Source of the DNA: Rhizobium sp. Pop5
GTDB taxonomy: Bacteria; Pseudomonadota; Alphaproteobacteria; Rhizobiales; Rhizobiaceae
DNA length: 64,000 nt
Direction of reading: 5' to 3'
NCBI RefSeq assembly: GCF_024721175.1
Contig: NZ_CP099399.1
Span: 1,302,001 to 1,366,000 of the forward strand
A program made the translations under genes and the position numbers. Positions within the stretch are counted from its first letter, which is position 1, and each line of letters starts with the position of its first letter. Positions 1-9,517 of the stretch are shown here, piece by piece. The notes under the pieces are model-generated. The model worked only from the letters and a program-made list of their open reading frames with translations. It was not told the origin of the DNA and searched no databases.

Positions 1-806
1 TCACTTCGCGCGGCATCGGCAACGGCATTTCGCTGATCATCTTCGCCGGTATCGCAGCCGGTCTTCCGACAGCTCTTGCCGGTACCCTCGAACTCGGCCG
101 CACCGGCGCGCTGTCGACCAGCCTCATCCTGCTCGTCATTGTCGTCGCGATCCTCGTCATCGGTGTCATCGTCTTCGTCGAGCGCGCCCAGCGCCGCCTG
201 CTGATCCAGTATCCGAAGCGCCAGGTCGGCAATCGCATGTTCCAGGGCGATACTTCGCACCTACCGCTGAAGTTGAACACTTCCGGCGTCATTCCGGCGA
301 TCTTCGCATCCTCGCTGCTGCTTCTGCCGGCGACGATTGCAGGCTTCGCCAGCACGACCTCGATGCCGGGCTGGGCGACTTCCATTGTCGCGGCGCTCGG
401 TCACGGCCGGCCGCTCTACATGGTGCTCTATGCCGCGCTGATCGCCTTCTTCGCCTTCTTCTATACGGCCATCGTCTTCAATCCGAAGGACACGGCGGAC
501 AATCTGAAGAAGCATGGCGGCTTCATTCCCGGCATCCGTCCGGGTGAACGTACCGCCGAATACATCGACTACGTGCTGACCCGCATCACGATGATCGGCG
601 CAATCTATCTCGTCTTCGTCTGCATCCTGCCGGAGATTCTGGTGTCGCAAACCGGCATCCCATTATCCCTTGGTGGGACTTCGCTTTTGATCGTGGTTAG
701 CGTAACTCTTGATACGGTTGCACAGATCCAGGGTCACCTGATCGCGCAGCAATACGAAGGCCTGATCAAGAAATCGAAGTTGCGTGGAGGAAAGAGGGGG
801 CGATGA
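1..806 (+). CDS. secY: SecY preprotein translocase subunit (5' end missing)
   Basis: C-terminal 267 residues of SecY, the channel-forming subunit of the SecYEG translocon in the inner membrane. The frame is open from base 3 and starts with the conserved [10 protein letters not shown] segment; several hydrophobic transmembrane stretches follow, and the basic tail ends in KLRGGKRGR. Family members are about 440 residues long, so roughly 40% of the gene lies before the window. The stop codon overlaps the adk start (ATGA, 803-806), so the two are translationally coupled. The position before adk, rpsM, rpsK, rpoA and rplQ is the usual spc/alpha operon order. Confidence 0.97.
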   Translation, partial: TSRGIGNGISLIIFAGIAAGLPTALAGTLELGRTGALSTSLILLVIVVAILVIGVIVFVERAQRRLLIQYPKRQVGNRMFQGDTSHLPLKLNTSGVIPAIFASSLLLLPATIAGFASTTSMPGWATSIVAALGHGRPLYMVLYAALIAFFAFFYTAIVFNPKDTADNLKKHGGFIPGIRPGERTAEYIDYVLTRITMIGAIYLVFVCILPEILVSQTGIPLSLGGTSLLIVVSVTLDTVAQIQGHLIAQQYEGLIKKSKLRGGKRGR

Positions 807-1453
807 GACTTATCCTTTTGGGGCCGCCGGGCGCGGGTAAGGGAACCCAGGCCCAGCGGATCGTGGAAAAGCACGGCATTCCGCAGCTTTCCACGGGGGA
901 CATGCTGCGCGCAGCCGTTCAGGCTGGTACTGAAATCGGCAGGCGCGCCAAGGCTGTCATGGACGCCGGCAAGCTCGTCTCAGATGAGATCGTCATCGCC
1001 ATCGTTTCTGAGCGAATCGATCAGCCGGATTGCGCCAACGGTTTCATTCTCGACGGCTTTCCCAGGACGTTGGTCCAGGCGGATGCCACCGAGGCGATGC
1101 TGAAGGCAAAGGGTCTGGATCTCTCCGTCGTCATCGAATTCCGTGTCGATGACGCCGAACTGGTTCGGCGCGTTGCCGGTCGCTACTCCTGTGCGCAGTG
1201 CGGCAGCGTCTATCACGACACCGACAAGGTTCCGGCGAACGAGGGCGTTTGCGACAAGTGCGGTTCCACGCACTTCAAACGCCGCCCGGACGACACTCCG
1301 GAGACGATGACGGCCCGGCTGCAGGTCTACTACAAGGAAACCTCGCCACTGATCGGCTACTACCATGCCAAGGGCAAGCTCAGGTCCGTGGACGGCATGG
1401 CGGAGATCGATCAGGTGACCGCCGAAGTCGAAAGCATTCTTTCCAAGCTTTAA
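803..1453 (+). CDS. adk: Adenylate kinase
   Basis: Interconverts ATP + AMP and two ADP in the cytoplasm. The 216-residue length fits the long bacterial form. The P-loop [10 protein letters not shown] is at residues 7-16, followed by the AMP-binding region (STGDMLR) and DGFPRT. The lid carries two C-x2-C pairs (CAQC and CDKC, about residues 131-155), the zinc- or structure-stabilised lid type. The start overlaps the secY stop by 4 bases. About 220 bases separate it from rpsM. Confidence 0.98.
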   Translation: MRLILLGPPGAGKGTQAQRIVEKHGIPQLSTGDMLRAAVQAGTEIGRRAKAVMDAGKLVSDEIVIAIVSERIDQPDCANGFILDGFPRTLVQADATEAMLKAKGLDLSVVIEFRVDDAELVRRVAGRYSCAQCGSVYHDTDKVPANEGVCDKCGSTHFKRRPDDTPETMTARLQVYYKETSPLIGYYHAKGKLRSVDGMAEIDQVTAEVESILSKL

Positions 1454-1675
1454 GGCTTTGAAAATAAAACTTGGCGGAACGGTTGCTTTTCAGCAGTGAT
1501 TCCGCTAAACACCGCGCCAACTCGCGACATTCCATGCGATCGGCGCGGATTTCCCAGGGAAGTCCGGGTTCGGTCGTTTTGACATGTTGCGGACCTAAAT
1601 TTGAACGGGCGGTTCTAAGGACCGCATAACGAAGCCCACTTGCCGGATGGCAACTGGAATGCAAGGAGAACAGGC

Positions 1676-2044
1676 GTGGCACGTATCGCTGGCGTCAACA
1701 TCCCGACTGCAAAGCGCGTTGTTATAGCGCTGACCTACATTCACGGGATCGGTCCGAAATTCGCACAGGAAATCGTCGAGAAGGTCGGTATCCCGGCTGA
1801 ACGTCGTGTGCATCAGCTGACGGATGCTGAAGTCCTTCAGATCCGCGAAGCCATCGACCGCGACTATCAGGTCGAGGGTGATCTTCGTCGCGAAACCGCG
1901 ATGAATATCAAGCGCCTGATGGACCTCGGCTGCTACCGCGGCCTGCGCCATCGCCGCGGCCTTCCGGTCCGCGGTCAGCGCACGCATACCAATGCCCGCA
2001 CCCGCAAGGGTCCGGCAAAGGCAATCGCTGGCAAGAAGAAGTAA
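1676..2044 (+). CDS. rpsM: 30S ribosomal protein S13
   Basis: 122-residue S13, which contacts 16S rRNA in the head of the small subunit and the inter-subunit bridges. I chose the GTG at 1676 because AAGGAGAA lies about 6 bases upstream and the protein then begins [14 protein letters not shown], as S13 does; a longer open frame from 1640 has no family support. The C-terminus [15 protein letters not shown] is the usual basic tail. First gene of the alpha-operon segment. Confidence 0.97.
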   Translation: MARIAGVNIPTAKRVVIALTYIHGIGPKFAQEIVEKVGIPAERRVHQLTDAEVLQIREAIDRDYQVEGDLRRETAMNIKRLMDLGCYRGLRHRRGLPVRGQRTHTNARTRKGPAKAIAGKKK

Positions 2045-2065
2045 TTTCCGGGAAGCCGGAGTAGG

Positions 2066-2094
2066 GAGGCTGGCGGTCTGCGCCGGCCTCTTTT
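2066..2094 (+). terminator. Hairpin plus T4 between rpsM and rpsK
   Basis: A 10-bp stem (one G-T wobble) pairs 2066-2075 with 2081-2090 around a GTCTG loop and is followed by TTTT. It looks like an intrinsic terminator, but lies inside an operon that is normally read through, so it may act as an attenuator or an mRNA processing boundary. Confidence 0.55.
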
Positions 2095-2177
2095 GAGTTT
2101 GGAGCGGGGTCAAATAGGCGCCGTTCCGGTGTAGCCGCTGGCATTACGGCGGTGAAGAGATCAACGAAAGGAATACC

Positions 2178-2567
2178 ATGGCTAAGGAAGCCGTCCGCGT
2201 TCGCCGTCGTGAGCGCAAGAATATCTCGTCGGGTGTCGCTCACGTCAACTCGACCTTCAACAACACGATGATCACCATCACCGATGCGCAGGGCAATGCG
2301 ATTGCCTGGTCGTCGGCTGGCGCCAAGGGCTTCAAGGGCTCGCGCAAGTCGACCCCGTTCGCTGCCCAGATCGCTGCCGAAGACTGCGCCAAGAAGGCCC
2401 AGGAGCACGGCATGAAGTCGCTGGAAGTCGAAGTCTGCGGCCCGGGTTCGGGTCGTGAATCGGCTCTGCGCGCGCTCCAGGCTGCGGGTTTCATGATCAC
2501 GTCCATCCGCGACGTGACCCCGATCCCGCACAATGGCTGCCGTCCGCGCAAGAAGCGCCGCGTCTGA
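2178..2567 (+). CDS. rpsK: 30S ribosomal protein S11
   Basis: 129-residue S11, a platform protein of the small subunit. The family signature runs through [15 protein letters not shown] near residue 22, and the protein ends with [16 protein letters not shown], the expected S11 C-terminus. AAAGGAA lies just upstream of the ATG. It is followed after about 100 bases by rpoA, with a terminator-like hairpin in the gap. Confidence 0.98.
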   Translation: MAKEAVRVRRRERKNISSGVAHVNSTFNNTMITITDAQGNAIAWSSAGAKGFKGSRKSTPFAAQIAAEDCAKKAQEHGMKSLEVEVCGPGSGRESALRALQAAGFMITSIRDVTPIPHNGCRPRKKRRV

Positions 2568-2580
2568 TCATCGCTCTCGT

Positions 2581-2614
2581 CACCGGTGAGCGCCTTCGCG
2601 CTCCCGGTGGTTTT
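2581..2614 (+). terminator. Terminator-like hairpin between rpsK and rpoA
   Basis: Two stacked stems, CACCGG/CCGGTG outside and GAGCGC/GCGCTC inside with a CTTC loop, are followed by GGTTTT. This is a strong predicted structure, but it is within the alpha operon, so full termination here is unlikely. Confidence 0.6.
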
Positions 2615-2664
2615 CAAGCTCGGTTGCCACGATTGGATGGTGGCAACGAACGGAAGGCAAACTC

Positions 2665-3675
2665 ATGATTCAGAAGAACTGGCAGGAACTGATCAAGCCG
2701 AACAAGGTGGAGTTCTCTTCGAGCTCGCGCACCAAGGCGACGCTTGTTGCCGAACCCCTGGAGCGCGGCTTCGGCCTCACCCTCGGCAATGCGCTTCGTC
2801 GCGTTCTGCTCTCCTCGCTGCGCGGTGCTGCCGTCACGGCGGTGCAGATCGATGGCGTGCTGCATGAATTCTCCTCGATTCCGGGCGTCCGCGAAGACGT
2901 CACGGATATCGTGCTGAACATCAAGGAAATCGCCATCAAGATGGATGGCGACGACGCAAAGCGCATGGTCGTGCGCAAGCAGGGCCCGGGCGTTGTCACC
3001 GCTGGCGACATCCAGACGGTCGGCGATATCGAAATCCTCAACCCCGAGCATGTCATCTGCACGCTCGACGAGGGCGCCGAAATCCGTATGGAATTCACCG
3101 TCAACAACGGCAAGGGCTACGTTCCGGCCGAACGCAATCGTGCGGAAGACGCTCCGATCGGCCTCATCCCGGTCGACAGCCTCTACTCGCCGGTCAAGAA
3201 GGTGTCCTACAAGGTTGAAAATACCCGCGAAGGACAGGTTCTCGACTACGACAAGCTGAACATGACCATCGAAACCGATGGCTCGATCACCGGCGAAGAT
3301 GCCGTCGCTTTCGCGGCGCGCATTCTCCAGGATCAGCTTGGCGTCTTCGTCAACTTCGACGAGCCGCAGAAGGAAACCGAAGAGGAAGCAGTCACCGAAC
3401 TCGCTTTCAACCCGGCTCTCCTCAAGAAGGTGGACGAACTCGAACTGTCGGTCCGTTCGGCAAACTGCCTGAAGAACGACAACATCGTCTACATCGGCGA
3501 CCTCATTCAGAAGACCGAAGCAGAAATGCTCCGCACACCGAATTTTGGTCGCAAGTCGCTGAACGAAATCAAGGAAGTTCTCGCTTCCATGGGCCTGCAC
3601 CTCGGCATGGAAGTGCCGGCATGGCCGCCCGAGAACATCGAAGATCTCGCCAAGCGTTACGAAGACCAATACTGA
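2665..3675 (+). CDS. rpoA: RNA polymerase alpha subunit
   Basis: 336 residues, the usual length. The N-terminal domain (about 1-230) dimerises and assembles beta and beta prime. The C-terminal domain (about 250-320; [19 protein letters not shown] and [11 protein letters not shown]) binds UP elements and activators. AACGGAAGG is upstream of the ATG. The gene is followed directly by rplQ; rpsD is not between rpsK and rpoA, as is normal for alphaproteobacteria. Confidence 0.98.
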   Translation: MIQKNWQELIKPNKVEFSSSSRTKATLVAEPLERGFGLTLGNALRRVLLSSLRGAAVTAVQIDGVLHEFSSIPGVREDVTDIVLNIKEIAIKMDGDDAKRMVVRKQGPGVVTAGDIQTVGDIEILNPEHVICTLDEGAEIRMEFTVNNGKGYVPAERNRAEDAPIGLIPVDSLYSPVKKVSYKVENTREGQVLDYDKLNMTIETDGSITGEDAVAFAARILQDQLGVFVNFDEPQKETEEEAVTELAFNPALLKKVDELELSVRSANCLKNDNIVYIGDLIQKTEAEMLRTPNFGRKSLNEIKEVLASMGLHLGMEVPAWPPENIEDLAKRYEDQY

Positions 3676-3682
3676 GAAAACA

Positions 3683-3708
3683 AAAGGCAGGCTCTTTCGA
3701 CTGCCTTT
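3683..3708 (+). terminator. Hairpin between rpoA and rplQ
   Basis: An 8-bp perfect stem (AAAGGCAG 3683-3690 with CTGCCTTT 3701-3708) has a 10-base loop, and the 3' arm ends in TTT. It is the third terminator-like structure within this operon. Confidence 0.55.
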
Positions 3709-3799
3709 CCCCGTCAAACAGCAGGCATATCGCCTGCATGTGCCAGGAAACGGCAGGCCCGGTAACGAAGTAAGGGCTCTGCATTAAAGGAGAATAGCA

Positions 3800-4222
3800 A
3801 TGCGCCACGCAAAGGCCGGCCGCAAGCTGAACAGAACTGCAAGCCACCGCAAGGCGATGTTCGCCAACATGGCGGCTTCGCTGATCACCCACGAGCAGAT
3901 CGTCACGACCCTGCCGAAGGCCAAGGAAATCCGCCCGATCGTCGAGAAGCTCGTCACGCTCGGCAAGCGCGGCGACCTGCACGCTCGCCGTCAGGCGATA
4001 TCGCAGATCCGCGACGTCGCCGTCGTCTCGAAGCTGTTCGACACGATCGCAACGCGCTACGCCACCCGCAACGGCGGCTACCTGCGCATCATGAAGGCCG
4101 GCTTCCGTCAGGGCGACAATGCCGCCATGGCCGTCGTCGAATTCGTTGACCGCGACACCTATGCCAAGGGCGCAGCCGACAAGGCCCGCGTCGCTGCCGA
4201 AGAGCAGGCCGTAGCAGCCTAA
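3800..4222 (+). CDS. rplQ: 50S ribosomal protein L17
   Basis: 140-residue L17, part of the large subunit near the peptide exit tunnel. It starts [20 protein letters not shown], the family N-terminus, after an AAAGGAG Shine-Dalgarno sequence. Last gene of the ribosomal operon; a strong terminator follows at 4248. Confidence 0.98.
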   Translation: MRHAKAGRKLNRTASHRKAMFANMAASLITHEQIVTTLPKAKEIRPIVEKLVTLGKRGDLHARRQAISQIRDVAVVSKLFDTIATRYATRNGGYLRIMKAGFRQGDNAAMAVVEFVDRDTYAKGAADKARVAAEEQAVAA

Positions 4223-4247
4223 GATTTTCCGCTTCGCCGGAAACAGG

Positions 4248-4278
4248 ACAGCCGGTGCTGCAAAGCCCGGCTGTTTTC
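4248..4278 (+). terminator. Intrinsic terminator of the ribosomal operon
   Basis: An 8-bp stem (ACAGCCGG 4248-4255 with CCGGCTGT 4267-4274) is followed by TTTTCGTTT. It lies 25 bases after the rplQ stop and marks the operon end. It also argues against starting the next gene at the upstream GTG at 4255. Confidence 0.85.
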
Positions 4279-4380
4279 GTTTGTGTATTGGCTGGGCGAC
4301 CGGCCTACCTACAATGCCATATCTGCATCTCGGGCGGTCAATTGGCCGAGATGGTGACGGGACAAGCTCAATTGCGTAAA

Positions 4381-4791
4381 ATGATTCAAACCGGGCCTCG
4401 ACCACAGCTCCGCCGTCTCGCCACCTTGCTTTTCGTCATCGCCCTCGGACTGGCGCTGAGGCGCTTTGGCTACGCAATCGATCTGCCGTTCATTGTCGTC
4501 AAATACGGCGGATCGGCCCTGTGGGGCGCGATGGTCTATCTGCTGCTGGCGCTGTTTTTCGGGAGATTGCGACCGGCGGCAATTGTCGCCATGGCGCTGT
4601 TCGTGACGATCTCAGTCGAATTGTTCCGGCTCTATCACACGCCCTGGCTCGATGCGTTTCGGTTGACCACTGCGGGCGCATTGCTGCTCGGCCGTATATT
4701 CTCGCTCTGGAACATATTGGCCTACGTGATTGGAATCGCCATGGCCTGCGTGCTCGATCAGGCGCGGCCGGCAATGCGATCCCGCCGATAA
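4381..4791 (+). CDS. DUF2809 family small membrane protein
   Basis: 136 residues with about four hydrophobic membrane segments (LLFVIALGLALR, LWGAMVYLLLALFF, AIVAMALFVTISVELFRLY and a last helix near the C-terminus). The VELFRLYH and LWNILAY motifs are typical of DUF2809, whose function is unknown. The open frame extends to 4255, but that start lies in the rplQ terminator; ATG 4381 or ATG 4351 are more likely, and neither has a clear Shine-Dalgarno sequence. It ends tail-to-tail with msrQ. Confidence 0.7.
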   Translation: MIQTGPRPQLRRLATLLFVIALGLALRRFGYAIDLPFIVVKYGGSALWGAMVYLLLALFFGRLRPAAIVAMALFVTISVELFRLYHTPWLDAFRLTTAGALLLGRIFSLWNILAYVIGIAMACVLDQARPAMRSRR

Positions 4792-4798
4792 CCGGTCT

Positions 4799-5455
4799 TC
4801 ACGAGGCTGGAGCCACCGCCCTCTGGCGCGATCGCCCCTGACCTTTCTTTCGGCTGCGCGCAATCGGCCGATAAGAGCGGTAGAGGATCAGCGCAATGAT
4901 CAGTCCGACATAGATATATTGCTGGAGGTCGAGGATCTTGGTCGAGAGCGCGAAATGCAGCGCTCCGCAGGCGGCGATGATGTAGACGAGGCGATGCAGC
5001 CAGATCCAGTTATTGCCGAGCCGGCGGATGGAGAAATTGTTGGATGTCGCCGCCAGCGGCGCGAGCATCGCCAGCCCCGCCATGCCGAACATGATGAAGG
5101 GGCGCTTCAGCACGTCGTTGATGACGGCTTGGACATCCATTGCCTGGTCGAGCACCATATAGACGGTGAAATGCATCAGCGCGTAGTAGAAGGTCAAAAG
5201 GCCGAGCGCGCGGCGATAGCGCAGATAGTTCCAGCCGAAAAGCTCACGGGCAGGGGAGACGGCAAGGGTTGCGATCAGAAAACGGATCGTCCAGATGCCG
5301 AGGAAGAGCTCGAAGGTCTTGACCGGATCGGCGCCGAGCTGATCGGTTGCGCCTAGATAGAAGGTCCAGGCTGCAGGCACGAGCCCCACGGCATAAAGCA
5401 GCCAGACGGAGGCGGGCTGCCAGCGCTTCGGGATGGCAAGCGACAATTCCGCCAT
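4799..5455 (-). CDS. msrQ: MsrQ haem-binding subunit of the periplasmic Met-sulfoxide reductase
   Basis: 218-residue inner-membrane protein of the YedZ/MsrQ family. It carries electrons through haem to the periplasmic molybdoenzyme MsrP. About six membrane helices are visible, with conserved histidines in YYALMHFTVY and WLHRLVYI and in AACGALHF that fit haem ligation. Its start overlaps the msrP stop by one base (TGATG), so the two genes are coupled and the proteins form one system. Confidence 0.93.
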   Translation of the reverse strand: MAELSLAIPKRWQPASVWLLYAVGLVPAAWTFYLGATDQLGADPVKTFELFLGIWTIRFLIATLAVSPARELFGWNYLRYRRALGLLTFYYALMHFTVYMVLDQAMDVQAVINDVLKRPFIMFGMAGLAMLAPLAATSNNFSIRRLGNNWIWLHRLVYIIAACGALHFALSTKILDLQQYIYVGLIIALILYRSYRPIARSRKKGQGRSRQRAVAPAS

Positions 5456-6402
5456 CAGAAATTCGCCTTCAGGTCCATGCCGGCATAAAGGCTCGCCACC
5501 TCATCGGCATAGCCGTTGAAGGGCAGGGTGGGGTGGCGGCTGGCGCCGAAGAAGCCGCTTTCGCCTATGCGCCGTTCGGTGGCCTGGCTCCAGCGGGGAT
5601 GATCGACGGCCGGATTGACGTTGGCATAGAAGCCATACTCCTGCCGGTTGGTCACTTGCCAGGTGTTCTTCGGCTGCTGGTCGGTGAGTGTGATCCGGAC
5701 GATCGACTTGATGCCCTTGAAGCCGTATTTCCACGGCACGACAAGGCGGATCGGCGCGCCGTTCTGGTTCGGCAGCGTTTCGCCGTAGAGCCCGACAGCA
5801 AGCAGCGTCAGCGGGTGGCGCGCTTCGTCGAGACGCAGCCCCTCGACATAGGGCCAGTCGAGCGATTGGAAGAAACCCTTCTGCCCCGGCATTTCCTCTG
5901 GCCGCACGACGGTTTCGAAGGCGACGTATTTGGCGCTGCCGAGCGGCTCCACCTTGTCGAGCAGCGATGCCAGAGGGAAGCCGTTCCAGGGAATGACCAT
6001 CGACCAGGCCTCGACGCAACGCATCCGATAGGTGCGTTCCTCGATCGGGAACTCCTTCATCAGCGCTTCGATGTCGAAGGTGCCGGGCTTGTTGACCATG
6101 CCGTCGACCTTGACCGTCCAGGGGAGCGGCTTGAAATCGCCGGAAAGAGCGGCAGGATCACCCTTGTCGAGGCCGAATTCATAGAAGTTGTTGTAGGTCG
6201 TCACATCCTTGAGCGGCGTCGTCTTCTCATCAACCTTGTACTTGCTTTGGACGGCGGAAAGCGCAGCCGCGCTCGCCTTGCCGGCGCCGTAGAGCGCCAT
6301 GGCGCCAAGCGCTGCAGCGCCCAGGAATTCACGGCGGCGCACATAGACCTGGCGCGGCGTGATCTCCGATGAGGCGATCTTCGGTGGGCGGTAGCTTGGC
6401 AT
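5455..6402 (-). CDS. msrP: MsrP periplasmic molybdopterin Met-sulfoxide reductase
   Basis: Catalytic subunit that repairs oxidised methionine in envelope proteins. The N-terminus carries a twin-arginine signal ([12 protein letters not shown]), as needed for export of a folded molybdenum enzyme. The Mo-ligating cysteine is probably in [16 protein letters not shown] chose ATG 6402 (315 residues) because GGAGG lies 7 bases upstream; the open frame extends 18 codons further without support. msrQ follows immediately, as in the well-known msrPQ operon. Confidence 0.94.
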   Translation of the reverse strand: MPSYRPPKIASSEITPRQVYVRRREFLGAAALGAMALYGAGKASAAALSAVQSKYKVDEKTTPLKDVTTYNNFYEFGLDKGDPAALSGDFKPLPWTVKVDGMVNKPGTFDIEALMKEFPIEERTYRMRCVEAWSMVIPWNGFPLASLLDKVEPLGSAKYVAFETVVRPEEMPGQKGFFQSLDWPYVEGLRLDEARHPLTLLAVGLYGETLPNQNGAPIRLVVPWKYGFKGIKSIVRITLTDQQPKNTWQVTNRQEYGFYANVNPAVDHPRWSQATERRIGESGFFGASRHPTLPFNGYADEVASLYAGMDLKANF

Positions 6403-6484
6403 GTCAAAACCTCCAGCGCGGCTTTCCGAATATAGTCTTAAACGAACCACCCGCATATTCGGATCAATCTCTATGCCCTGAATA

Positions 6485-6733
6485 TCAGCGACGGGAAGCC
6501 AATTTTTTGTGTTCGGTCGTGAGGAATAAGCTGTAACCAGATGCCTTCTCGAACCGAATATGATCGATGCGCATCACATCGCTCCATCCGGCAGCGTACC
6601 GGATTTGGCCTTCACGGTAGTGACAGTCTCCATCGATTGGATTAGGACAATTCCAAAAAGCAGCGATCGCCTGGCCGGCAAGCTCCACAGCGGCCCGCTT
6701 CGCCTGACAATTCCTAGATATCGAGGAAGACAC
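6485..6733 (-). CDS. Possible small hypothetical protein upstream of ilvD
   Basis: An 82-codon GTG-started frame divergent from ilvD. The predicted protein has a reasonably balanced composition, with segments such as [29 protein letters not shown] and [10 protein letters not shown] that look like a real protein rather than an antisense frame. No family was recognised. The GTG overlaps the ilvD leader, and a later GTG or ATG may be the true start. The remaining bases between msrP and ilvD show nothing else clear. Confidence 0.35.
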   Translation of the reverse strand: MSSSISRNCQAKRAAVELAGQAIAAFWNCPNPIDGDCHYREGQIRYAAGWSDVMRIDHIRFEKASGYSLFLTTEHKKLASRR

Positions 6734-6735
6734 CG

Positions 6736-8574
6736 ATGCCAGCTTACCGTTCCAGAACCACGACCCACGGACGCAACATGGCAGGCGCGCGCGGCCTTTG
6801 GCGCGCCACGGGCATGAAGGATTCGGATTTCGGCAAGCCGATCATCGCGGTGGTGAATTCCTTCACCCAGTTCGTGCCCGGCCACGTGCATCTGAAGGAT
6901 CTCGGCCAGCTCGTCGCTCGCGAAATCGAGGCAGCCGGGGGCGTCGCCAAGGAATTCAACACGATCGCCGTCGACGACGGTATCGCCATGGGCCATGACG
7001 GCATGCTCTATTCGCTGCCCTCGCGCGAACTCATCGCCGACAGCGTCGAATACATGGTCAATGCCCATTGCGCCGACGCCATGGTCTGCATTTCCAACTG
7101 CGACAAGATCACGCCCGGCATGCTGATGGCGTCCCTGCGCCTCAACATCCCGACAGTCTTCGTATCGGGCGGTCCAATGGAAGCCGGCAAGGTCGTGCTG
7201 CACGGCAAGACGCATGCGCTGGACCTTGTCGATGCCATGGTCGCCGCTGCCGACGACAAGATCTCCGATGAAGACGTCAAGGTCATCGAGCGTTCGGCCT
7301 GTCCGACCTGCGGTTCGTGCTCCGGCATGTTTACCGCAAACTCGATGAACTGCCTGACGGAAGCGCTTGGCCTGTCGTTGCCCGGCAACGGCTCGACGCT
7401 CGCCACCCATGCCGATCGCAAGCGCCTCTTCGTCGAAGCCGGCCACCTGATCGTCGATCTCGCCCGCCGCTATTACGAGCAAGACGACGTCAAGGCGCTG
7501 CCGCGCACCATCGCCTCCAAGCAGGCCTTCGAGAATGCCATGGCGCTCGATATCGCCATGGGCGGTTCGACCAACACGGTCTTGCACATCCTTGCCGCCG
7601 CCCATGAAGGCGAAGTCGATTTCACCATGACCGATATCGATGCGCTGTCGCGCCGCGTGCCGTGCCTGTCGAAGGTGGCGCCCGCCAAGAGCGACGTGCA
7701 TATGGAGGACGTCCACCGCGCCGGCGGCATCATGTCGATCCTCGGAGAGCTCGACAAGGGCGGCCTCTTGAACCGCGATTGCCCGACCGTTCATGCCGAG
7801 ACGCTTGGCGATGCGATCGATCGCTGGGATATCACCCGCACCAATAGCGAAACGGTCCGCAACTTCTATCGCGCCGCCCCCGGCGGCATCCCGACCCAGG
7901 TCGCGTTCAGCCAGGAAGCCCGCTGGGACGAACTCGACACCGATCGCCAGAACGGTGTCATCCGCTCGGTCGAGCATCCCTTCTCCAAGGACGGCGGCCT
8001 TGCTGTGCTCAAGGGCAATCTCGCGATCGACGGCTGCATCGTCAAGACGGCTGGCGTCGATGAATCGATCCTGAAATTCTCCGGCCCCGCTCGCGTCTTC
8101 GAAAGCCAGGATGCCTCCGTCAAGGCGATTCTCGCCAATGAGGTCAAATCAGGCGACGTCGTCGTCATCCGCTACGAAGGCCCGAAGGGTGGCCCAGGCA
8201 TGCAGGAAATGCTCTATCCGACGAGCTATCTGAAGTCGAAGGGCCTCGGCAAGGCCTGCGCGCTTATCACCGATGGCCGCTTCTCCGGCGGCACCTCCGG
8301 CCTTTCGATTGGCCACGTCTCGCCGGAAGCGGCAAACGGCGGCACGATCGGTCTGGTGCGCGAAGGCGACATGATCGATATCGACATCCCGAACCGCACG
8401 ATCAGCCTGCGCGTCAGCGAAGCCGAGCTCGCCACCCGCCGCGTCGAGCAGGACGGCAAGGGTTGGCATCCCACGGAAGTCCGCAAGCGCAATGTCACGA
8501 CCGCGCTGAAGGCGTATGCAGCCTTCGCAACCAGCGCCGACCGCGGCGCCGTGCGTGATTTGAACGCCCGCTGA
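6736..8574 (+). CDS. ilvD: Dihydroxy-acid dehydratase
   Basis: Fe-S enzyme of branched-chain amino acid and pantothenate synthesis; it dehydrates 2,3-dihydroxy-3-methylvalerate and -isovalerate. 612 residues, the normal length for the long IlvD form. Cluster-ligating cysteines are visible in [12 protein letters not shown] (about residue 118) and [19 protein letters not shown] (about residue 190), and the C-terminal [14 protein letters not shown] signature is present. Monocistronic as far as the window shows. Confidence 0.97.
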   Translation: MPAYRSRTTTHGRNMAGARGLWRATGMKDSDFGKPIIAVVNSFTQFVPGHVHLKDLGQLVAREIEAAGGVAKEFNTIAVDDGIAMGHDGMLYSLPSRELIADSVEYMVNAHCADAMVCISNCDKITPGMLMASLRLNIPTVFVSGGPMEAGKVVLHGKTHALDLVDAMVAAADDKISDEDVKVIERSACPTCGSCSGMFTANSMNCLTEALGLSLPGNGSTLATHADRKRLFVEAGHLIVDLARRYYEQDDVKALPRTIASKQAFENAMALDIAMGGSTNTVLHILAAAHEGEVDFTMTDIDALSRRVPCLSKVAPAKSDVHMEDVHRAGGIMSILGELDKGGLLNRDCPTVHAETLGDAIDRWDITRTNSETVRNFYRAAPGGIPTQVAFSQEARWDELDTDRQNGVIRSVEHPFSKDGGLAVLKGNLAIDGCIVKTAGVDESILKFSGPARVFESQDASVKAILANEVKSGDVVVIRYEGPKGGPGMQEMLYPTSYLKSKGLGKACALITDGRFSGGTSGLSIGHVSPEAANGGTIGLVREGDMIDIDIPNRTISLRVSEAELATRRVEQDGKGWHPTEVRKRNVTTALKAYAAFATSADRGAVRDLNAR

Positions 8575-8626
8575 CCTACGGCGAACCCACTGATTAAAAG
8601 TCGGTTGCTTATCCAGCCGGTCGCTT

Positions 8627-8980
8627 TCACAGCGGCCGGTTGATGTTTTTATAGGTCTCGCCCAATTGCTTAAGCCGTTCGTCATAGGCGGCCTTCAGGC
8701 AGGCGGCATCAGCGGCGCATTCCTGTCGCTTCTTCAGCCATGCCGTCTGTTCGTCCTGCAGGGTTCCGCGCGAGCCCATCGCAAGCAGGCCGGAGAGAAG
8801 TTCGAAGGTCGTCGCCATCTTCACATCGGCATCATTGAGCGCACGAGTGTCGCAGATGACCTTTTCATCGGCCTTCAATTCCTTCGCATCGCAATCGAAG
8901 CTGGCGGCCGCGGTCACATTCGATGAGGAAATCAGGATCGCCAAACCAAAGGCCGCCGTCATCGCTTTTGTCGTCATCAT
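8627..8980 (-). CDS. LprI-like (DUF1311) secreted protein
   Basis: 117 residues with an N-terminal signal peptide cleaved after about residue 26 (AFGLAILISSSNVTAAA). The mature part, with FDCDAKELKADEKVICDTRALNDADVKM and a second cysteine pair (CAADAACLK), fits the LprI/DUF1311 fold, some members of which inhibit lysozymes. Function here is only inferred from family. It lies 23 bases after the YkvA-like gene on the same strand, so the two may be co-transcribed. Confidence 0.72.
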   Translation of the reverse strand: MMTTKAMTAAFGLAILISSSNVTAAASFDCDAKELKADEKVICDTRALNDADVKMATTFELLSGLLAMGSRGTLQDEQTAWLKKRQECAADAACLKAAYDERLKQLGETYKNINRPL

Positions 8981-9003
8981 CCAAGTGTCCCTGTTGCCGT
9001 CGT

Positions 9004-9384
9004 TCAGGCCAGCTTGCGCAAGGCCAGAGCCAGGAAGATGATGCAGACGAGCCAGACGGCAAGGATGAAGATCAGTCCGGACCGGCCGGAGGGGCGCTCG
9101 ATGCGTCGTGCGGCTTCCTCGCGCAATTCGCGCATGACGTCGGCCGGAACGAGCCGCGTTGCCAGCAGGATGCCGAGCGGCACGATGACGAGATCATCGA
9201 GATAGCCGAGCACGGGAATGAAATCTGGGATGAGATCGATCGGCGACAGCGCGTAGGCGGCAACGGCGCCGGCCACCCCTTTCGCGTACCGGGGCACGCG
9301 CCGGTCCCCGGCGGCAAGCCATAGGGCGACGATGTCACGCTTCAGTGACTTCGCCCAGGTTTTGGCTTTTGATATCAGTTGCAT
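9004..9384 (-). CDS. YkvA/DUF1232 family membrane protein
   Basis: 126 residues. The central YALSPIDLIPDFIPVLGYLDD stretch is the DUF1232 signature; a C-terminal hydrophobic helix (GLIFILAVWLVCIIFLALALR) anchors it in the membrane. Function unknown. I prefer ATG 9384 to the TTG at 9390 because CAGGAAG is then at normal Shine-Dalgarno spacing. Divergent from the protease gene at 9518. Confidence 0.75.
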   Translation of the reverse strand: MQLISKAKTWAKSLKRDIVALWLAAGDRRVPRYAKGVAGAVAAYALSPIDLIPDFIPVLGYLDDLVIVPLGILLATRLVPADVMRELREEAARRIERPSGRSGLIFILAVWLVCIIFLALALRKLA

Positions 9385-9517
9385 GGCCAATCTTCCTGAA
9401 TCAAATCCACAGCGACTTCAAGACATTCCCTCGCCGTGTTCTTCCATGCTTCCGCCCTCTTTCCTTTCTAGCGTCGGGCGCTACAACGTTGCTCAAGAGG
9501 ATTCAAAAAGGATACCT

